In this document: positions 1-13,300 of the stretch, in pieces
Position numbering within the stretch: position 1 is the stretch's first letter
How the letters are laid out: every line of letters starts with the position of its first letter
Assembly: GCF_028583425.1 (NCBI RefSeq)
Contig: NC_072795.1
Coordinates: forward strand, 66,974,001 to 67,038,000
Direction: 5' to 3'
Source of the DNA: Eublepharis macularius
Taxonomy: Eukaryota; Chordata; Lepidosauria; Squamata; Eublepharidae
DNA length: 64,000 nt
Translations under genes and position numbers: made by a program
The notes under the pieces: model-generated
What the model was told of the DNA's origin: nothing
The model's database searches: none
The model's input: the letters and a program-made list of their open reading frames with translations, nothing else

Positions 1-440
1 AATATGTTTCTCAGAGCATCTATCTATCTTTAGGTAAATCACTCTGTTCCAATCCTCCATCAACCAATAATTTTCATATGCTAAATCTGTTCAACATTCT
101 CCAGTTTTTTTGAAAAATCCAGTTTTATTCTCATTTGGAGCATGGAGTCCCACCACCAACATTTTTGAACCGTTCGTTGATTTCTACTGCCACATATCTT
201 CCATGCTCATCACTCAATATCAATTTAAGCTTTAAGTGTGGTTTAATATACAAAGCAATTCCATTCTTTTTCATATATGCTGCTATAAATTCTTCACCCA
301 GAACTTTGTCAGAAATTTTATATCTTTTTTTCTAATATGGGTTTCTTTCATATAAATCATATCATGTTTTAGGTTCTTCAGAAAGTGAAATATTTTCTTC
401 CTTTTTGGTGCTGAATTTGCCCCATTAATGTTCCAGTTAA
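1..440 (-). pseudogene. L1 ORF2 endonuclease N-terminus, broken
   Basis: The minus strand encodes NWNINGANSAPKRKKIFHFL and then ETHIRKKD, the first two conserved blocks of the APE-type endonuclease domain of L1 ORF2p (N of the WNINGxNS motif, E of the ETH motif). The frame breaks near 283 and continues in another frame towards position 1 (block containing NGIALYIKPHL). The reverse transcriptase part lies outside the window. Confidence 0.8.
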
Positions 441-829
441 TAAAATGGGAGAAAAAAAAGAGGAATATATATGGGAAGATTAAAAAAACAGAAATATGAG
501 CCCCCACTTTCTCCTCTTCCTTGCTCTGGTCCAATTGTTGCCCTGTTGATATTTCTGTTAAACTTTTTGTCAAAATGTCATCCAAATTTTTGTATTTTTC
601 CAGAAAGTCTCTGGCTTTATGTACCGAGTTCAGCCTAAATCTTTGTCCATGAAATTAATAGATCACATCCTCTGGAGTATCCCATCAAAAAGCAATGTTC
701 TTCTGTTTTAGCTTTTCCACCAGGAAGCTATAATCCTTGCACTTAGGCAAAAATAGTGTGGGAATTTCTTTCAAAACAATAATCTGGGCAGCACCAATTG
801 TTAATTTTATGATATGATGCTATTGTAAA

Positions 830-1130
830 ATTTGTTCCTTCACCCTTCTTCTTACAAAATAGACCAGTACATCCCCTGGTACCGTCCTCATTTTGGCATA
901 TTTAGAGTTAATTCTGTATACTCTGGTCAATTTCCGTTTGCATTGCTTCCTGATCCCAATCCAAAAACTCTGCCAAGGCCACAATCATTTTATTTGTGAA
1001 GTCCTCACCATCTTCTTCTGGAATGGATCTGAACCTCAAAGCAAATTCTTTTTCTTGCATTTCTAACAGTGCAAGGTTATCCAATTGTTTTTCCATCTGT
1101 ATATCATGAGAGTCTACTTTGTTTTCTATT
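830..1130 (-). pseudogene. L1 ORF1 protein remnant
   Basis: The minus-strand reading includes EKEFALRFRSIPEEDGEDFT followed by an ALAEFLDWD block and then SKYAKMRTVPGDVLVYFV. These match the RRM-like and C-terminal part of L1 ORF1p, the RNA-binding trimeric protein of the L1 RNP. A stop or frameshift near 908 separates the blocks, and the coiled-coil portion upstream is not recognisable. It is a fossil, not a functional gene. Confidence 0.75.
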
Positions 1131-2399
1131 ATCCCAACCTTCTCATTGATACTCGTTTCATAGATTGGTCCAATTTTTGAACTTGCTCTGTCATTTGATC
1201 TCTCAAAGCAACGATCCTTTTACCTATTTGTTTCTCAAGAAAATCCGTTCCCCGCCCCCCCCCCCGCCCCCAGATTCTTCCCCAACTCATCCATCTTAGC
1301 CATTTGCTGGAAATATTTCTGAAATTGTTCCCTTTCTGGAAAATCTATAAACCATGCTGAGTCTTTTTTGTAGTCGTCATTGTAAATATTCTGTAATTGC
1401 CAGAAGGTGGCAGTAAGTGTCTAGGATTCTCTAGCGAGGAAGATTCTCTAGCCAGGAAGTTTGTTTTTTCCCCCCTTCATTATGGCAACCCTATCTCTTT
1501 CACTCTTAATTTAGAACTGTTAGTCCTGTTGCCATAGCAATCAAAGAAAACATGGACAAAGTCCAAGCATCTCTTATCTTCATTAGTCAAAACAATAAGT
1601 TTCCCAGCTTCACTTTTTCTTTTATTGAGCGATACTTTTAATCCCAAGCATATTTTTCCTCTAAAAATGTCCAAATTCACAATAATAAATCTTGAAAGAG
1701 TTCAGTATTTAGACTTTTACTTTCCAGATCTATAAATCTTCCAAAAGGTTGGGAAAAGATTTATTTAAGCGTCTTTTGTAGTCTCCTGAAAAAAGGTTCT
1801 CTCCCCAAAGGATATTATCACATTGCTTTGGAGAAAATCTCTCTTCATTGTTAAATTAATTAGTCTCTTCTAACATCAAGAAATGAGGAGCGGAAAGCTT
1901 AGTGTCCTTTAATAGGCTCCAGCACAGCTCTGAGTAGAGAGAACTGTCCCCAATTCTGATGGCTAAGGTAGGACCTGAATGCCAAAACCGCCATCTCAGC
2001 AATAAAGCCCCCCCCCCCCCAAGAAGCAATCTTAGGAATGCAGATGGGATAAACTCACGATCTGACCTTTTATCCCAGGCAGATAGCTGGGTGGAAATCT
2101 CTCCCACTATGGCAGATTAGCTGTGCTGTCTCTCAGCTCTCGCCAAGCCAAGGTAATCAGAGAGAAGCTTACATTTCCTGGAACTTCCTTACCCCCACCT
2201 TCCACTTCAGTTTGAACCTCCTCACTGGAACTCCGACACACTGTACTCTTTGAGCTCCCCCACCCTCTGCTGCCTTCCTGCTCTTTTTATTTGGAAAGCT
2301 TTCACTGTGAAAAATAGATGTGAGCACAAGGAAGACACTGGTGAGCCAGTAGTTGTCTTGTACATATGATTTTGAAATACACACATTAGGTTATTTTAC

Positions 2400-4363
2400 A
2401 CTTTTATTCTCATACTTATTTCTGTTACATAAAAAGTGGTTAACCTGGAAACTTTAGTTCCAAGCATGTTTGAATTGCAGTATAAATGGTGCGTTTTAAC
2501 ACAATACATGATACAATAAACTGTTCATAGAAAAAGATATGTTTTGAGTTTTTTATATGTAGGAGTAACTGAGAAATCAAGTTGTAAACAAGAGGATATT
2601 CAGTGGGACAACTGAGAAGAGGCTCTAATATACAGGTTGAGATCCTAAACACTATGCATGGGGTTCTGCAAATGCACTTACATCTTTATGTACCCCTTTT
2701 TCATTACAGATCCTTAACAAAAAGCATCTCTTAGAGTTAGAGGACCCTCCCCATCAGCATTTGATACAGCTGAAAATACAGATGCTGGAAAGAAAAATTA
2801 GCAACTTCCCTATGTGCAAACAGAAGTACTTTTTGTGTGGGATCCTGGCCACAGAACATTGGGTCAGTAAAATATATCCTGTGTGCTTCTTTAAACAGTT
2901 TGGTTTTAATAAACCCATCCGCTCTGAGGTAGTCTTTCCCTTACCTACTCCCACCTTGGTTTGGAATAACAGAAATTTTGAAAACCACTGTAAATACAAA
3001 ACATTTCCATAGGCTTGGGCTACAGTCTACTTCTCACTAAAATCAGCAAAATTCCTATTGATGAACTGTACCCTTCGATAGATCTGAAAAGCATGATGCA
3101 TATTCATTTTATCCATCTATTTTGTACTCTTACACATGAAATGGATAACAAATTTATTTAAAAACAATTAATACAAAACCCTAAACATTTTAGACTTAGC
3201 ACTATATATTTATATTTACATTTTAATTTGTTATGGCTTCTAAAATTCTGTATTCTCAAATATGGCAGTGCAAAGAGTTTAGAATATGAAATTGCACACA
3301 AAGTAAAATAAATATTTAATTAGTAAACATACATCTAAGTCATTAACTAGCAGAAAAGACTGACATACTTATGGAATATATGAATATGTAAATTGTACAT
3401 ATACAGTTCATACTTATAAGGGCATGACAAAACACAGAATAAACTTGTCTTTGAATGGAAATTTACATGTATTTCTACAAAAACAGAGATTTTTGCCTAA
3501 CCTTGAGTAACATTGCTGCACAGAACTCCTTATACTTTTAGCATTATATTTCCATGAATTGTCTTAATCTTCTTTAAAAATATCTTGAAGCCAGACCCAC
3601 AATGCAACCCTAAGCAGAGTTACACTCTAAGGTAATTGAAGTCAATCACCTTAGAAGGGTATAACACTCTTTAGGATTGCACTGTCCATGTTTACTGCCC
3701 CCTTTGCTTATCAAATTTGGGATTAAGCCCCACTGATATCAATAAGACTTGTTTAAGTTTATATAGGATTTTAGCTCAAGTTTTTGACCGATCTTCTCTG
3801 CACAAGGACACTTTCATGGGCCACTGAATTTTAAGAGCCATCACTAAGGGATATGATCTGTGAAGGATTTGCAAATTACAGTTCCTACCCCCATGAACGG
3901 AGCCTTAGCAAGGCCCTCAGAGAAGCTTCTTCTTGATACCAAACAACATTAATTAATGTGTCTCAATTTTGTTTCACTGTAGTCAGTTTTACAATCATAT
4001 CTTTGTCAGTACCATATTTTTCAGGATTAGGAGTTGCATGAAAAGTACATTAGAAGACACAGATTTTTATTTTATGGAAAAAATTTTGCAGTCCAAGACT
4101 GACTCAAAGACTCTTCTTACAAGTAGAAAAGGGCTACTCAAAAAATACAACCTACATTTTTAAAAAAGCAGATTGAATAATTGTTATAAAAATTATTTTT
4201 AAGATAACTGAAAGAACAGCAAAGTAGAACCCTGTTGGCACACAAAGGAGTGAAATATAGATTACAGGATTTCTTCTTCCCGTTCTTAGACTGCACAGTA
4301 GTCTTCGTCCTCTGTTTTCTTGGTCATAGCTTTGATTTTGACATTCTTCCCAATCCATTCATT
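2400..4363 (-). other. SLF2: Probable SLF2 3' UTR
   Basis: AT-rich, non-coding sequence follows the SLF2 stop codon. Minus-strand AATAAA signals lie at 4066-4071, 3153-3158 and 2403-2408, so a short (about 0.3 kb) or long (about 1.9 kb) 3' UTR is possible. A small foldback repeat sits inside at 3598-3685. Which signal is used cannot be told from sequence; the extent is an inference. Confidence 0.45.
3598..3685. repeat. Short foldback (palindromic) repeat, copy 1
   Basis: The left arm reads CCTAAGCAGAGTTACACT and the right arm ends TTTAGGATTGCACTG; the two halves are imperfect reverse complements. A related copy at 25134-25226 has the same TCCTAAGCAG end. This is the layout of a small non-autonomous foldback element. 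If the 3' UTR is long, this hairpin would be transcribed in the SLF2 mRNA. Confidence 0.6.
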
Positions 4364-4399
4364 CTAAGAATCTGGGTCCCAAAAATCATGAATCTTCCC
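4364..4399 (-). CDS. SLF2: SLF2 exon 20 (terminal coding exon)
   Basis: Begins after a TGCATTAG acceptor and encodes [11 protein letters not shown] and a TAG stop at 4364-4366 (residues 1140-1150). The human protein ends in a near-identical HDFWxPDS tail, which fixes the end of the gene. Phase 0. Confidence 0.93.
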   Translation of the reverse strand, partial: GKIHDFWDPDS

Positions 4400-7300
4400 C
4401 TAATGCAAGATTTCCCAGAATCAGAACATTTAGAGAAACTATTGTGACAACACTTCCTAACAGATAAGCAGACAATTACAAACTTTAATTGGTGGAGTTG
4501 CAAGTTAAGAACATTCATTTTTGAAACTATTTTATTCTGGTTCATAATTAATTAAAAAATGAAAACATTCCAAATATGGCTTTTCCTTCTAAGGATGAGC
4601 AGTAGGTTGAATACTTAACAGCTTTTTCCTCTCTCAAAAAAAGATTGCTATTTAGGAGGTCTGGGCGTATGTAATTTTTTAAAAAAATTAATCACTCAGT
4701 TAGAATCCAGGAGATCAATCAACCATTTAACAGATAGTTCAACCAACATCTAAGCACACTTTCAAAAACATGCATATTTACTTGCAAAGCAATGGGAAAT
4801 ACACTATTAGGGGTTTGCAAGCATCTGTTCACTAAAATGAGCTTTGACTACTAGAAGACATTTGGAAGTAAATATATGTCAGCTTTAAAATCCAGATTTA
4901 AGGACTTCATATTTTGAGCGATGCTTATGTTTAAGAAAGGCAGTTTGGGTTACATGGTAAGACCTCTCTGTGTGGACCAGTTCAGAGTATAAGAGCAATC
5001 TACTGTTATTGAACTGCTTATGTTTTGCATATAACAGAACTGTGCAAGGCATATTTGCACAATCTGATTTCCATAGCCATAGTATTAAACAAGATTGTTG
5101 TCTGGCTTACATTATCTGCAGAGTCTATATTTTTGCTGTACCAACAGCAAGGTACTGAAGTCTCAAGTTCATGTATTATTATTACCATCATCAAATAACC
5201 AGCTTCTAAATAAACCAAATGACATAACCAGCTCCCTATAAAGTAATCTTTGGCTTGTTCACAACTTACAAATATACTTTTCAAGGCATTTGTGCCATCA
5301 CAATTAATTGAAAACTTACACAAATAATTAGAGAGCATATAAGGAAAGCTAACTTGACTGCAAAATACCTGAGTAGGCCGAGAACTGTGGATCATTTGTT
5401 GCCATTTGCTGTACGTTCTAGCAACTAAATCTTTTACCTAGAAAGAAACATACAAAGGTATTGGTACCTACAAAGTAAAATGCTGAATAGCTAGAACTCT
5501 TGATTTTTTTGGTGCTTATAATTACCAGTTGTTGCTACCAGTTGAGTACTGGGTCCGGTTCAAGGTTTTGGTGCTGACCTATAAAGCCCTATGTGGACTG
5601 AGTCCAGCATATCTGCGGGACTGCCTCTCCCTATATATACCCCCAAGGACACTTTGTTCTACACACAAAAAAACTTTTGGTGGTCCCTGGTCCTAGGGAG
5701 GCTCGTCTGGCCTCGACCAGAGCCAGGGCCTTTTCAGTCCTGGCACTGGCCGGGTGGAACTCTGTCTGATGAAACCAGGGCCCAGCAGGATTTATTATTC
5801 TTCTGCCAGGCCTGTAAGACAGAGATGTTCCGCTAGGCATATGGCGGAGGCTAGGCTGGACCCCTGCCGGCCATACTTGACTTGACTTGAAAAGATCTGT
5901 CCACCACCCTATATATATCTTCCATCACCATCTGAGGAGAAGTTTTTATTGTATGTAGTGTTTTAAATTTTATTGTAATGTTTTATCTGCTTTTATGTGT
6001 TGTTATGCAAATTAAAATGTTGTGCTCCGCCCTGAGCCTGCTCGGCGAGGAGGGCGGACTAAAAATCTAATCTAATAAATAATAATAATAAATACATACA
6101 TATAGTGAAAAGGAAAAATATACTTATATATCCAAACAAAAGGGAAAAAGAAACAGTTATAAAGAACAGAGAATAATCTACAACAAATCACAAAAGGCAA
6201 ATGGGTCAATCTTTTCACTTATTTTGTCATTCCAGGAAATAACAGAATACAGCAAATTTATTAGATTTTTTAAAAAACTGCTCATTCAGGTTTTCTAATA
6301 ATATATTAGTCTTGTCAATAAAGCAGTACACCAGATTTTAGTAAACCATTTATTTATAGAAGGGTGTTTTGTCTTTTTCCAGTTTGCTGCTATAACCATC
6401 TTGGCAGTAGTGAACAAACTTAAAACTAGCTCGATATGTCAGGGGGCCACATTGATTTTTCAGCCTAGCAGCATTATTTTAGGTTCATCGATACCTAGCC
6501 TTTCACTAACAAATTGGACCACACTTCTCTAAAACATTTGTATTTTAGAGTATGTCCAAAATACATGAAATTTAATCAGCAAACAATGAAACAGAGCTCC
6601 AACATCTATCCTGCAATAAATTATATCAGTGTAAGTCTGTAGGGGGGAGGGAAGGCAGCAAGTTATAGCTGGATCTTGTCAGATCTTGAAAGCTAAGCAG
6701 AGTCACTATTTGGATGGGAAGGAAGACACTGCAGAGGAAGGCAATGGCAAACCACCCCCGCTTCTCACTTGCCTTAAAAGCTCCTTGCTGAGGTTGCCAT
6801 AAGTCACACATGTGAAAGTCCTCCGGAACTTTTCCAAAACAACCCAGAGTGGTGGGCCTCCCCTCTGGTGACTCTGTTCACCTTAACTGATAAGATGGGA
6901 ATTGTTCCTGTTTCTTGGACTAACGCAATCATAGTCCCAGTATTCAAAAAAGGTGACCCTCAATTGACGGAGAATTACCGTCCAATTAGCTTGCTTTCTA
7001 TTGTTGGCCAGCTTTATGCCAGGCACTTGTTGGAGGAACTCAATGCTTGGATGTCTGATATAAACCTCTTGGGGCCAGAACAGATGGGCTTCTGCCCCGG
7101 TAAAACCACTCTAGACCATTGCGTCCCTCTTGCCCATCTGATTGAGAAATACAGTGGCTCCACTGAGAAAAAGCTCTTTTCCGCTTTCCTTGACTAAAAG
7201 GGGGCTTTTGATTCCATCCCCAGGAATATTCTTTGGAACAAGCTGGAAAAGATGGGTTTAGACAAACATTTGCTCTTTCTCATGCAAAAACTGTATTCGT

Positions 7301-10300
7301 CCACTAGCTGCCAAATCCATTTCAACCCTGCTGGAGAGCTAACCCCCCAAATCCCCTCTAACTGTGGAGTCAAGCAGGGATGCATCCTGGCCCCTTATCT
7401 ATTTAATTTATTCCTATGCGACCTAGCTCCCTCACTAGCCAAGACTGATGGCCACTCCCCTAAACTTGGCTCCCTCCCTGTCCCTTTGCTACTTTACGCC
7501 GATGATGCGGTAATTTTATCTCAAACACAGGACCTTAAGCGTCTCCTTAATGCCTTTGTCTCATATTGTGAAACAACTCTCTAGTTGTCAACTATGTAAA
7601 ATCTAAAATTTTGGTCTTTTCAAGATCCTGGAAGCGTTTAAATTGGCAGATTAAAGGAAACAATATTGAGCAAGTTAAATCTTTCAAATAGCTGGGTGTT
7701 TCTTTTCAGTATAACTATAATTGGATATCTCAACGGAATTATGTAATAAACCTGGCTAAGTGTAGTGCAGCAGCAACCGCTAGTTTTTTTCATGTGAAAA
7801 GGCAACCAATTTGTTCCTGCTGCTCTTCATGTTTTCAATGCTAAAACTGCCCCAAATATTATACAGGATCCCTATCTGGATTAGCGGTTTTAATCACTAA
7901 TCGGTTTTAAATTCAGGCAATATTTTTGAGGCGTATCTTGAAGGTTTCTAATTGCGTTTGTTATGCAGCCATGTGCCTGGAAACTGGGCAGTGCTACCTT
8001 GAGACCCGTGCTTGGATCTTAACACTTAAATTCTGGCTATGCATCCATTTTAGGGCTGAACCCGCGGCGAGTTATATTTATTTGATGCTCACAGGTGCCT
8101 TTACATCCAAATGGGCCTCCCTGATTCAGAGGAAATTACAGTCTATAGGGATATCCTTTGATTCCCTTCTAATGTTAACGGAAAACCAAGCTTTCAGATT
8201 CCTAAAACAAAGGCTGCTAGATATCGATAGGCAAGCCCTCTGCTCTCTGGCACAGAAGACCTGCTCCCCATTGGAGTTTGGAATCATTCCTAAATACAAA
8301 AGCCCAGCCGCTTATTTCTCATCGCTGTCTTTCCCTCGCTTACGCCGAGCTTTTATGTTCACACGTTTTAACGTTTTACCCTCTGAAATTCTGTTTGGGA
8401 GATTTACAAACATACCCTACCCCAATAGATTATGTCCTTGTGGAAGGATGCAACTTGAATCTGTAATTCATGTTTTATTTTATCGTGACTTGTATGTTCA
8501 CATGACAGTCTTTGGGGAAGCAGATTCCACTGCAGAAGTATTTTATAAAAAAATTCTTTAAGACTAGTCAAAATTTAGGGCCAACACTTTTCCATATCCA
8601 GCCCCATTCATCCATAATGATATTAATCTGCAAGTTCTTCTATTTTTAATATAATTTAAGGGGTTCTTATTGAGGCTTATTAATAATATATATTAGTGAT
8701 ATATAGCCCTAGGCATTTGAGCAGCAATCAATAATTCAAAGGGTGATTCATTCTTAGCCAATCATCAATGCATTTACCAAATGTCTGATTTAGGGGGAGA
8801 AGACCCATTTAGTGCAAAGTTTAGTCCTACCCCACTCCTGATTTGATTTTAACTGAAATGTAGCCTGTCCTACTGTTTAGCACAGATATGCTCTATCAGA
8901 CAACTCCAAGACAGACACAGCATTTACAGCCCAAAGATTGTGGAATTAATTCCATGAGTAGTTACTTGTGGAATTAAGAGCTTACTTATGCTCTGCCCCC
9001 CACCCCTCGTTTCTCGCAGTTAACATGCAATAAAGTTAAACTAAATGAGGCAAAGATCACAGATCTCTTAGGACCTTTTAAAAGATACATTTCAAGAATG
9101 TATAACCCCAAACCAGATCAGATCGAAGTATTCCCTATCAATAAGGCCTGATTTACATATGCGAGAAAATGAAAAGAGAATAAAATGGCAGAATGGACTG
9201 CACCACTTCAGACTATATGTGGAGGATCTTGGCGGTTTATACTGTAGAAAGCTCCTCTATATTAAAATCATCCCTATAAAAACAAAAAACCAGAACAACA
9301 ATCAAAGGGAGAGGGTAAAAGCCTTTCCCCTACTATTCGAGTTTTCTATTGACATGGAGATGTTTGTGAAGAAATATTAAAAGGAATTCACTGCATACAG
9401 TGCATTTTATTTTGTTTATAGATGTGCACTCTTTCAATGCAAGAGTATTTTGTGTCAGTGCAGGGCACTCTGCCCTGATGCCTACCAGTATCCAAGAGGC
9501 CAAGCATTTTTCTCAACACACTGCATCGTTATATATGGCAAAGACGTAGATATTCTGTATAATTTAATATTATCGTCACCTTAAAGTAGGAGGTGTTTGC
9601 AACTGAATCAAAATTCATCAAGATTCCTTCATGCCCTAGTCTTTTTCACCTGATTCAGTATGTGGAGGTATGTTTTCAACTCTCATCTTACTTTTGTCCT
9701 TAGGTTTTTTAAATGCACTGTTGCCTCCAAAATTGCGGGAGTGACTTGAGGTACACTTTTGTATTTTAAGATATGAGAAGCAGGCCTAAAATCATCAGTT
9801 GAGGTGAAGAAGAAAAGAACTTCCATGTTCTGATAGAGACAGGTTTTAAAAGAGAAAAAAGAAAACCTGCCAAACTTGCAAGGATATTCATCTTCAACTA
9901 CATGGGGAAAGAAACTGGAAAAAGAGTCCTCAGACAAAGCCCACATCTTCCGGAGAAAAGAAATTTAGTAAAAGAGACTCACCTTTGTTCTATAGAAAAG
10001 CCTGGCATCTTCCCTAATATCACTTTTCACATATTTTTCCAGAGTAGCACAGAGTTTCAGTAGCCATTTCTAGAAATACACAATGTTCATTCAGTTACTT
10101 CAAAGTTATTTTTCCCAGGCAAAGGAACTGCTTCAGTGCAAGTTACCACTATACATTGTAAGTTGTAGTATTTTACCTTTTGTTTACTAAACACAATTCA
10201 ATACCATCATAAGTCATAAGTATTTAAGAACGTCCCATAGCACGTGCTTCATGTAAAACAATCCCTTCATATGCATTTTATAAACTGAGCCAGTAGCTCA

Positions 10301-13300
10301 CCCTTTGATTAGAATATGCAGCCTCAGTATTGCTCGCTTCCCTGACCAAGTGAAGAAGAATATAAGTCAGGTAGTAGGCCTAGGAAAAGAACAGAAAATA
10401 TGTACTTTAGCACTTACTAATATGGATACTGTTTGGGGGAAAAAAGGGTTTTAGTTCCAAAAGGCTGTTCAGTGTTCCCAAAGAACTGAAGCAGCTGTGC
10501 CCAATAACATTATCTAAACAGAATTCAGATTTAAGAGGTAGCACACTCTGGTATCAACACAAGATTTACACAGCCTGCTACCTGTCCTATCCTTTCAACT
10601 CACCACAAATGAGGGCGTGTAGATGAAGACATGGCAGGATATAGAAGCAAGACACTGGATCACATACAAGCCACTCCTCAGTGCTTGTAAGATTTTTATA
10701 ATATAAAATACACAACATTTGATTTATATATTGCCCTTTAGGACAACTTAATGCCTCACTCAGAGCAGTTTACAAAGAGTGTTATTATTATCCTCACAAC
10801 AATCACCCTGTGAGGTGGGTGTGGCTGAGAGAGCTCCAAGAAGCTTTGACTATCCCAAGATCATCCAGCTGGCTTCAAGTAGAGGAGTGAGGAATCAAAC
10901 CTGGTTCTCCAGATTAGAGTCCTGCCGTTCTTAACCACTACACCAAACTGGCTATGTGGAACTATGTGAGATTAGGTGGGGAAAAGAGCTGCCAATTGGT
11001 ATCTCACTGAATAAAAAAGTGGTTAATTAAAGAAGTTCTTGATATTTCAAATTAGAAAAATGTTTGAAAATGTTTATCAGTGACATTATAGCCTGCATGT
11101 GAGGTATTCTTTGATTTATGTACATTATGTATATTGTCTGATTTGAAAAAAAAGTTATGGTGCTTTATTTTACTTGAAGGCTATGTGAATTCATTCACCC
11201 TTTTTGCAGTATACAAATAGCACAAACAGGGCCTATTCACATAGGTATTCGCATGTGGTCACATTAATGGTAGAAAACAATGTGGGAGACAACCATTCCT
11301 GCACCCTGCCCATGTATGCACTCTATATACTGGGATTACCTGTGAACCAGCCCCCAACATCCTTCACAGTTTTACGACTAAATCTTCCACAATAAATATG
11401 TATTTGACATAGCTTCTGGGAATAAAACAGTAAGCAGCAATATGGCTTTTCATTACTGGGGCTATCTAAAAACTGCTTTTAATAATCAAAACTTTGTTCT
11501 ATTGAATCAAAAAGGAAATTAAGTTGGTAAGTTCGGAGGTACTGAATTGCACTGACAAAGACTGACTGAGCCTGACACTGACTGGTGAAACAGGCTCACT
11601 TGATACAGGACTGCTCCAGGCCCATCTGTTCCACTGGTGGCAGACAAGCCACTAATCATACCAGAGGAGAAATCAAGGCAAAATCAATGAGCCATGATGC
11701 TAAGAGTGAAAACACTGCCTGAGAAGAGTGACTGAAGAACTGATCAGCAATACATTGTATGTATTCAAGGAGTTGGTACACAGGATGAAGACAGAGCACC
11801 AAGTTGGACTTCTCCCAAGTAATCTAATATCTGCTAGGTTAAGGTAAGCTTTCTGATCTCTGCTAGTCCCCACAAGATCATTCAAGGTAATATTTGGTCA
11901 GAACAACTGGAGGACTTCAGCTTGGACCTGCTCTCTTACCCCAACCTTTGCTTCGTTTCCTCTTGCTTGCTCATGCATCTTGATGCATGTTATATAAACT
12001 TGGAGCCTTCTGATTTATAAGCCTATATAATCCAAGTATCCAAAAAAAACTATCTGCCCACCACCCAGCTATCCTTAGTTGTGACTCTAAGACTTCACTT
12101 TTTGGGAACAGTATCTGGCATTACCTGGGGCTCAAATTCAGAGAGAAGAGACTCTTTACTAAGACCACTTTGCTGCTTCACTTTTTCTGCAGTTCTCTTT
12201 AACAGAGTTGAAGGCTTCATCTTCACTAAATCCTGGCACAGAAGCGCCATCTATTTAAACAAGGGAAAAGGAAGACTATTAAAGAGGCTACAGCTCAGTG
12301 ATGGATCACATGCCTGGAATGCAGAAGATCCCAGGTTCAGTTCATGGCATCTCTTGTTAAAAGGGTTTGGGTAGCAGACGTTCAAAAAGAGCCTGCCTTT
12401 CCCAAGAGCTGCTGCCAATCAGAGTAAACAATACTGAATTCAATGGACCAATGATCTGATTTGGGTATTTTGTTTATATATGGTCAACTGAGTGCAGACT
12501 TTTATTGGCTTTGGACAGTAGTGAGAAAACTCACTTGTACAATTTTCAAGACAAACCTAAAGGATAATTTCACACAACAGGATATTTATTTACACAGCTT
12601 TGAGAATCTGTGTGCTTCAGGGGATTGCCAGAATCCCAAGAATCTCAGCTTTTAATTTAGTTCAGGTTACAAACCAAGGCAAGTAACTTATTGGGTGACA
12701 CAGCAGGGACCATGGGAGAAGACAAGAGAGGTAGCAGTAGCAAGAAAAATCAAGTTGTTAGGTTGTAGCAGCTCAGATAGAATTTTAAAAAGGTGGAAGC
12801 ACACCCAGAAGATATTGAATATTGGGAACACTGGGAATTACTGAATATTGGGAACACTGTGGGAATTAAGGTCCAAAGGACAAGGATTGCAAAGGGAACA
12901 GCAGCAATGTGGGAAAAAGGAATCCTTACTAATGGACATCAGTGAAGAAAGCTTAGTTTAACAGAAGTCGAGAAAGTTAATGTTTTGATAAGTGGTTTAT
13001 ACAGTACCTGTTGGTCCTGGCTACAGGGTATATTCACATCATTTTTAAGAAGCTTTGAGATTACTACCAAGCTTAGGCGTCTTCTTACTTGTCTAAAAAA
13101 AATTTAAACAATGATCTAATGTTCTGTATCTTAATGCTTTCTATATATAGTCTGAAGTAAGATGCTACATTATAGTAAAAATTTACCTTCCACGTGCTGT
13201 CCAATTGGGAACAAACTGAACCAACCACAAGAGGTCATGATGGTGGCTGGACAGGCAACTTATTGCCAGACACAACTTGGGCATCTTTTTAGAAAGGAAA

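Larger units (their letters stand above)
1..2250 (-). mobile_element. L1-type LINE, 5' part, decayed
   Basis: Read on the minus strand, this stretch carries a likely L1 5' region, then ORF1 remnants (about 830-1130), then the start of ORF2 (1-440), running off the window edge. The order and both protein signatures fit a vertebrate L1. Frameshifts and stops break both frames, so it cannot encode working proteins. The upstream limit (2250) is a guess, because the 5' UTR has no signature I can place. It lies just beyond the probable end of the SLF2 3' UTR. Confidence 0.8.
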
